Assembly: GCA_049975365.1 (NCBI GenBank)
Contig: JBNGDS010000017.1
Coordinates: forward strand, 1-46,504
DNA: 46,504 nt
Direction: 5' to 3'
From: DSBG01 sp049975365
GTDB taxonomy: Bacteria; Desulfobacterota; Desulfomonilia; UBA1062
This document shows positions 41,279 through 46,504 of this stretch, piece by piece. Position 1 is the stretch's first letter, and the number at the start of each line of letters is the position of its first letter. The notes beneath the pieces are model-generated. The model saw nothing but the letters and a program-made list of their open reading frames with translations, searched no databases and had not been told where the DNA came from. The translations under genes and the position numbers were made by a program.

Positions 41279-42628
41279 TCACCCGATCTTCTCGGTGATG
41301 ATGTCTGCAATCCTCCTGCAGTAGATCTCCGTTTCCTTCTCGGAAGGACCTTCCACCATAACCCTGCACATCTGCTGTGTCCCTGAATACCGCACCAGAA
41401 CCCTGCCCTTGTCCCCGAGTTCCTGTTCCACCTCCTGAATAACAGACGCGATCTCAGGAATGGTAGAAAGATCGGGTTTCGACGTTACGTCGATATTGAT
41501 GAGTCTCTGGGGAAAGACCTTCATGATCTTTCCCAGTTCGGACAATGGCTTGTTTTCATGCTTCATCGCGGTGAGAATCTGGAGTGCTGAAACAATCCCA
41601 TCTCCTGTGGTGTGATGGTCGAGGAAGATGATGTGTCCTGATTCTTCTCCACCGATGGATGCACCCTTTGCGACCATCTCTTCCAGTACATAGCGGTCAC
41701 CCACTTTGGTCGCGATGGTCTTTGCGCCAAGTGATTTGAGTGCAAGCCCGAGCCCGATGTTGCTCATGACCGTGCTGACCACGAGGTTCTTTTTGAGTTT
41801 ACCCTGCTTCTTCATGACAGCTGCGCACAGGGCCATTATCTGATCACCGGTGAGTACGTCACCATTTTCGTCAACTGCAATGACACGGTCGCCATCCCCG
41901 TCAAAGGCGAATCCCGCATTGGCCCTGTTCTTGACAACCTCATGGGCCAGCGTCTCCGGGTGTTGAGAACCGCAGTCCTTGTTAATATTTCTGCCGTCAG
42001 GATCGTCAAAGAGGGTAATCACCTCAGCCCCGAGTTCGAAAAACGTCTCCGGTGCAATTTTGTAGGTAGCACCGTTCGAACAGTCCAGAACTATCTTCAT
42101 GCCTTCAAGGGAATACTCGTTGGGGAATGATTTCTTGAGAAAGACGATATATCTTCCACGGGCATCGTCAATCCGGTATGCCTTTCCCATGAGGTGGGGG
42201 TCCACGTGCAGGGACGAGAGATTTTCCATACGGATGAGTTCCTCGAGCTCATCCTCCTTGGCATCCGGCAATTTGAACCCATCCCGCGAGAAGATCTTGA
42301 TGCCATTGTCCTGGAAGGGATTGTGAGAAGCAGAAATCACGATCCCTGCATCTGCCCTCATGCTCACGGTCAGGAACGCGACGCCGGGTGTGGTCATCGG
42401 ACCGACGAGGAGAGCGTCCGCCCCCATGGAACAGATTCCGGACACCAGTGCATTCTCCAGCATGTATCCTGAAAGCCGGGTGTCCTTTCCGATCAGGATA
42501 CGGGGCGTGTGCCCTTTCTTTCGTGAAATGTAGGCGATTGCCCTACCGACCTTGAGGGCCATTTCCGCGGTCATCGGATCGATATTCGCCACTCCCCTGA
42601 TGCCATCTGTTCCGAACAATCTGCCCAT
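41279..42628 (-). CDS. glmM: Phosphoglucosamine mutase
   Basis: 449 residues. Interconverts glucosamine-6-phosphate and glucosamine-1-phosphate for cell-wall precursors. The start MGRLFGTDGIRGVAN, the phosphoserine loop IVISASHNPFQDNGIKIF, the metal-binding FAFDGDGDRVIAVDENG, the sugar-binding GGEESGHIIF and the phosphate-binding RYSGTQQMCRVMVEG are all present. The ATG at 42628 has a strong GGAGGGGG site; upstream in-frame codons to 42733 do not match the family. Confidence 0.97.
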   Translation of the reverse strand: MGRLFGTDGIRGVANIDPMTAEMALKVGRAIAYISRKKGHTPRILIGKDTRLSGYMLENALVSGICSMGADALLVGPMTTPGVAFLTVSMRADAGIVISASHNPFQDNGIKIFSRDGFKLPDAKEDELEELIRMENLSSLHVDPHLMGKAYRIDDARGRYIVFLKKSFPNEYSLEGMKIVLDCSNGATYKIAPETFFELGAEVITLFDDPDGRNINKDCGSQHPETLAHEVVKNRANAGFAFDGDGDRVIAVDENGDVLTGDQIMALCAAVMKKQGKLKKNLVVSTVMSNIGLGLALKSLGAKTIATKVGDRYVLEEMVAKGASIGGEESGHIIFLDHHTTGDGIVSALQILTAMKHENKPLSELGKIMKVFPQRLINIDVTSKPDLSTIPEIASVIQEVEQELGDKGRVLVRYSGTQQMCRVMVEGPSEKETEIYCRRIADIITEKIG

Positions 42629-42828
42629 ATCTCTTCCCCCTCCTGTACGAGATAGTGATCGGCGGCTACGTACCATAAAACACTGTATCAGAACAACCGG
42701 AAATATGGCGTCCAGAAGCCGTATTCGGGTCATTCCGTCGATCCTGTCTCACCGGCCCCGACACTCATGAAATGAATTCAAAAGACGACTCTTCTTCACA
42801 GTGCTTCTTATCGAGATCAGGAGCGATC

Positions 42829-45800
42829 TCATGAGATATCGGGCGATCTGTCCACACGCTCAAGAAAGTCGTGGACATCATACCCCGACTCACCTGCGAT
42901 CCTTTCCAGCGTGGCGATCACCCGGTAGGCACTCGCGCTGTATTCACGGGTACCAGTCCCTTTTGAAACGACATGGACGCCGGAGGTAGTCCGTACCCTC
43001 GAGATATAGAAAAACCAGTACAGCAGCTCCTCCATGGACTCCCGGTTGAACCACCACCTGTCCTGGAAGAGATTCACGCCGAGATACGACCTCACATCAC
43101 CATCCGAGAACAGATTCCTGACTGTCTTCTTCATCTCTCCAGTGAGAAGTGCATCATCCCAGTCCTGGAATGCAGTAAGGACCCGGATCATGAGGAGTTC
43201 CCGACCGGCACGTCCCTGGTCAGTACCGAGGGACTTCAGCGTCTCCCGAATCGCCTTATCCAGCATCCATTCGTTCATGAGAGCCCTGCTGGATGAAGAT
43301 ACCTCGCGTTCTGACGTCAGCATACCGAGTCTGCATACAAGGCCCCAGAGCAGAGGTATTCGGATGAAGTCCAGTTCGCGGGAGAACTCTGACGGCATTG
43401 GCCCATAGAGATAGTCTCTCTCCGGTGTCTTATTTTGCCTGCCCCTGCGCCTGGATGTTTGGAGCCTGAATATGCCGGAAAGCAGGGTCTCCGTTTCCTG
43501 GAGAATCACCTGCAGGTCCTGGGAAGAATGGGCGTGCACGTATGCTTCGCCAAGGAAGGAGAGATACAGATGTCGAAAGGCATCATCAGGTCCAGCTTTC
43601 CCGACAATCTCCCTGAGAGAGTCAGGGTTCACGATGGCTAAAAACGGTGTGCGCACCTTCTCGAGGTAGAGCTCTTGAAGAGAACCCAGGACATCTTCTG
43701 TGCCGCGTCCATCCAGCATTTTTTCAAGCCGTGCGAGCTGACCGTCGTGATCTCTGACCTCACGGAAATTCATGAATACATTGGCCTGGTATGCATCGAG
43801 ATGCACAAAGAGCCCATCCCTGGCGAGGGAACATGAAGATCGGATGAATTCGAGTCTGCTCCTGAAGTCCCGGAAGATATAGAACAGTGCATCTTCTTCC
43901 CTGAGATCGAGCCCCTGGGCGAGCGTCCGGTGGTGGATCTTTCTCCCTTTCCCCCGATCTGTACGTATGCCCACCGAGCGACGGATGAACCCTGATGCCT
44001 GGGCATACCGGTTGTTGTACACCACCAGTGCCCTCTCTTCACCAGAACGGTTTGAGTAGGCAAACACATCCTCGTTTACGTGTCCGCTCGGCATGACCAC
44101 ATCATACAGCACAAAGTTTTCGACACCACTGAAGAGAAATCGCTCTTTCAGGAGGGGGAATATCTCTTCCTCGTGGCGTTTCACCAGGTCATGGTCCACG
44201 CCTTCATCCCAGTAAGACCGTGAGTACTCCATGCCGTACTTTTCGGAAAACCCCTCTACCTGACCGTGCCCGAACATGGGCAACCCGGGCAGCGTCACCA
44301 TCAATGTTGCAACCCCGAAGTACTTGTCGCCCTTTCCGAACTGGGTAACTGCTGATTCTTCGTCTGGATTATTCATGAAATTCACGAATCTCCTGAGGAT
44401 CTCTGGATTGAAGCGCAGGACATTCTTCATCACATCGCGATACTTGCTGTTTTCTTCAGCCTTCAGCATGTTCATGAATGCACTGTTGTAGACACGGTGC
44501 ATGCCGAGGCTCCTTACAAAATACCCTTCCATGAGCCAGAATGCCTCCGCAAGGAGCAGGGTATTCGGTACTTCCTGAGCCAACCTGTCCACGAGTTCGC
44601 GCCAGAACTCCACAGGGAAACACTGCTCGAACTCCTGGGGCGAAACCGAGTGACTGGCACGTGAAGGGATATCCCCGCCATAGCCAGGCAGTGGATACCA
44701 CAACCTCTGGAAGTGTCTCTTGGCAAGTGTCATCGCTGCATCGAACCGTATGATGGAAAATCGTCTTGCAATATCGATGGTCTTATCGATGACTGCATCG
44801 CGAACTTCCTGCTTCAGGAAATCGAGCTGCGCGGTATCGTTCCAGGGCATGCTCGTACCGTCATTTCCGTGGTATATGTAGCGTGCATCCCCGGTTTGAC
44901 GATTCATCCACCTGAACACAACGGCTGCATCACGTCGATCCCAGTACCCGTCTTCAATCTTGATCTCGACGCGATCATCGCCAGAGAGATTCTCGCCGGT
45001 GAACCGGTATGAGGGAAATGGGCTGTGATCGAGCTGGATGTACCACTCAGGATGTTCTATTACCCATCTTGAGTAGATCCCGGTATGGTTGGGCACCATG
45101 TCGGTAGCCATCCGTATCCCATAGCGAAGCGCGCGGTGCTGGAGATTTTCGAACGCATGATCTCCCCCGAGGTCGTGGGCGATCGTGTAGTCATAGATCG
45201 AATATGCAGAAGGAAGAGCCTCGGGGTTTCCTGTCAACTGTTTGATCCTCCTGGAAGCCGGGCTTCTCTCCCAGATCCCGATAAGCCACAGACCTGTGAC
45301 TCCCCATCGTGCAAGAATCTCGAGTTCCTCGTCCGGGATCTGGTCGAGTCTCGATATGGAACGACCATATTTTCTTGAGAGCTGGTACAACCATACATGG
45401 ATGCTCTTGGCGATGAGTACGAGCCTCGACATCCAGTCAATATCAGTGCTGAATCGTTCCAGATCCTCGAGGTCCTTCAGACCGAACCAGGGAACACGTG
45501 TGGGGCCTGGACCGGTAAAATGCTGTTTTCTTTCCTCCCTGATGAAATCCATACCCTTGAGGATACGTAGCAGCATCTCCCCCAGAAGGGGCCCCCAGTG
45601 GGTACGGATGTATTCCAGCTGATCAAAGAGTGAATTCGGAGCTGCCCTGGCAGGGGCCCTGAGAAGATCGAGGAGAGTCTGCCCGTATGGTCCGAAAGAA
45701 GGCTGGGAAGAAAAGAATTCCTCGAGGCACTTGAGTATCTCGGGATATCTGCTCTGCTTCTCGAGGATACTGTCATCAAAGAGCTCGCGATACGGATGGA

Positions 45801-46269
45801 ACGCAGGATTCTCGTTGGCCAAGGAGAGCATGAGCATTTCTTCGAGACTGATGTGGGTATTGGGGATCATGTCGGTGGTGGTTCTGATATAGGCCTGGGG
45901 GGATATTTCACCCCTGTAGACGTCAGATCGGGGAAAGAGATCGACAAAGTGCTCCAGGGTGGAATCGACATCCCCAACCCGTGATTGTGTCCAGGAATAG
46001 GCATCGGATATGATCGTCGGCTTTACAGTCCTGCGGTAGAGCTCCACGATGAAATGAAGGATCTCGTCGATGAGACCCATAGCATAGATCTCAGCAGGTG
46101 ACACCGACCGTTCCGGGTATGCAGCAGCATTCCTGCTCTGATTCATTCTCTCTGAAAACCTGAGGGCAGCGGAATAATCAGCAAAAACAACGTTTCCGCT
46201 TAAAGAAAAGAGGGTTTCGTCAAACTGGTATCTGTCGCGCGACTCTCGTGAAATATGAAATTCAAACAT
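42829..46269 (-). CDS. Very large GH13 alpha-amylase-family protein
   Basis: 1146 residues. The catalytic (beta/alpha)8 part spans about residues 320-760: region I MATDMVPNHTG (near 390), region II IIRFDAAMTLAKRHF with the nucleophile Asp (near 509), region III LLLAEAFW with the acid/base Glu (near 574) and region IV FMNNPDEES (near 635), where NHD is replaced by NNPD but the Asp is kept. About 300 N-terminal and 380 C-terminal residues match nothing I recognise; both look helical and soluble. No signal peptide is seen, so it is probably cytoplasmic and acts on storage glycans or maltodextrins, hydrolysing or transferring glucan units. It lies 200 nt upstream of glmM on the same strand. Confidence 0.88.
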   Translation of the reverse strand: MFEFHISRESRDRYQFDETLFSLSGNVVFADYSAALRFSERMNQSRNAAAYPERSVSPAEIYAMGLIDEILHFIVELYRRTVKPTIISDAYSWTQSRVGDVDSTLEHFVDLFPRSDVYRGEISPQAYIRTTTDMIPNTHISLEEMLMLSLANENPAFHPYRELFDDSILEKQSRYPEILKCLEEFFSSQPSFGPYGQTLLDLLRAPARAAPNSLFDQLEYIRTHWGPLLGEMLLRILKGMDFIREERKQHFTGPGPTRVPWFGLKDLEDLERFSTDIDWMSRLVLIAKSIHVWLYQLSRKYGRSISRLDQIPDEELEILARWGVTGLWLIGIWERSPASRRIKQLTGNPEALPSAYSIYDYTIAHDLGGDHAFENLQHRALRYGIRMATDMVPNHTGIYSRWVIEHPEWYIQLDHSPFPSYRFTGENLSGDDRVEIKIEDGYWDRRDAAVVFRWMNRQTGDARYIYHGNDGTSMPWNDTAQLDFLKQEVRDAVIDKTIDIARRFSIIRFDAAMTLAKRHFQRLWYPLPGYGGDIPSRASHSVSPQEFEQCFPVEFWRELVDRLAQEVPNTLLLAEAFWLMEGYFVRSLGMHRVYNSAFMNMLKAEENSKYRDVMKNVLRFNPEILRRFVNFMNNPDEESAVTQFGKGDKYFGVATLMVTLPGLPMFGHGQVEGFSEKYGMEYSRSYWDEGVDHDLVKRHEEEIFPLLKERFLFSGVENFVLYDVVMPSGHVNEDVFAYSNRSGEERALVVYNNRYAQASGFIRRSVGIRTDRGKGRKIHHRTLAQGLDLREEDALFYIFRDFRSRLEFIRSSCSLARDGLFVHLDAYQANVFMNFREVRDHDGQLARLEKMLDGRGTEDVLGSLQELYLEKVRTPFLAIVNPDSLREIVGKAGPDDAFRHLYLSFLGEAYVHAHSSQDLQVILQETETLLSGIFRLQTSRRRGRQNKTPERDYLYGPMPSEFSRELDFIRIPLLWGLVCRLGMLTSEREVSSSSRALMNEWMLDKAIRETLKSLGTDQGRAGRELLMIRVLTAFQDWDDALLTGEMKKTVRNLFSDGDVRSYLGVNLFQDRWWFNRESMEELLYWFFYISRVRTTSGVHVVSKGTGTREYSASAYRVIATLERIAGESGYDVHDFLERVDRSPDIS

Positions 46270-46342
46270 GCATACCTGCTCTTGAGTATGGGTTTTTTCA
46301 TTATCATACCATCTCGGTGCTTCTCCCTGGTATCTGATAGTT

Positions 46343-46370
46343 ACACTAAGAGGTCACAGGAGAATGTCAA
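46343..46370 (-). promoter_or_regulatory. Putative promoter of the GH13 gene
   Basis: Minus strand TTGACA (46365-46370) and TAGTGT (46343-46348) separated by 16 nt, giving a leader of about 65 nt to the ATG at 46269. The -35 is perfect, the -10 moderate. Confidence 0.45.
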
Positions 46371-46504
46371 GCGTGAAAGTGAATCGCATGAATCATTCCG
46401 CCACGTGCCGGATTTCCATCACCATGGCCGAAGATCCCGATCGAGGAAACCAGTGCAGATAGGTTTCCTGTTACACATAAAGCATGCTCTAGCCTGAGCG
46501 TTTC

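Noticed and set aside
42813..42830. Hairpin GAGATC-N6-GATCTC at the end of the GH13 gene
   Set aside because: It overlaps the stop codon region and no T-run follows on the minus strand, so a terminator call is not supported.

Overview
The window looks like chromosomal DNA of a Gram-negative, probably anaerobic bacterium. The run ilvB-ilvN-ilvC-psd-pssA-leuA-leuC-leuD, an LL-diaminopimelate aminotransferase, several PilZ and HDOD proteins, an RND pump with a periplasmic adaptor and a putative selenoprotein together suggest a Desulfobacterota (Deltaproteobacteria)-type lineage. This is inferred from gene content and order; no rRNA or other taxonomic marker is present. GC content is moderate, the standard bacterial code fits all but one gene, and I saw no insertion sequence, prophage, CRISPR array, rRNA or tRNA gene.

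Layout. 1-5.9 kb: the 3' part of DNA polymerase IV, two divergent single-domain PilZ genes, an exported rhodanese with an in-frame UGA at its catalytic position, fxsA, rnhA, a Sel1-repeat protein, a lone receiver-domain protein and a 57-residue protein. 6.1-23.0 kb: an outer-membrane-type protein, then a tightly packed minus-strand block read from about 22.96 kb down to about 7 kb. In order of transcription it holds a DUF465-like gene, ilvB, ilvN, ilvC, psd, pssA, leuA, leuC, leuD, an aspartate-semialdehyde dehydrogenase homologue, ecfT, an 80-residue Cys-rich protein, an RND adaptor, an RND pump and pyruvate kinase. Many of the junctions overlap by 1 or 4 nt, so branched-chain amino acid synthesis, phosphatidylethanolamine synthesis and envelope transport appear to be co-expressed.

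23.0-32.8 kb: a small four-helix membrane protein with two H-x13-H helices (a candidate di-heme cytochrome b), an EAL-HDOD protein, leuB with its own promoter and palindrome, a metallo-beta-lactamase-fold protein, a PAS histidine kinase, a cNMP-binding protein next to a histone-deacetylase-family enzyme, a TatT-like TPR lipoprotein/periplasmic protein and a tandem PilZ protein. 33.0-38.5 kb: dapL and dapF (diaminopimelate/lysine), guaA and a PurF-like gene (purines). 38.8-46.3 kb: amino-sugar and glycan genes, namely a NagB-like deaminase, a GlmU-like left-handed beta-helix protein, glmM and a very large GH13 protein.

The most notable finding is the rhodanese (2152-2562). Its TGA codon lies exactly where the catalytic cysteine belongs, the frame continues with conserved rhodanese sequence, and a hairpin meeting the bacterial SECIS criteria lies 21 nt downstream, so it is probably a selenocysteine sulfurtransferase. 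Four otherwise intact proteins lack a canonical catalytic or coupling residue: the Asd homologue (Cys to Ser), the RND pump (TM4 Asp to Ala), the NagB homologue (Asp to Arg) and the PurF homologue (N-terminal Cys to Gly).
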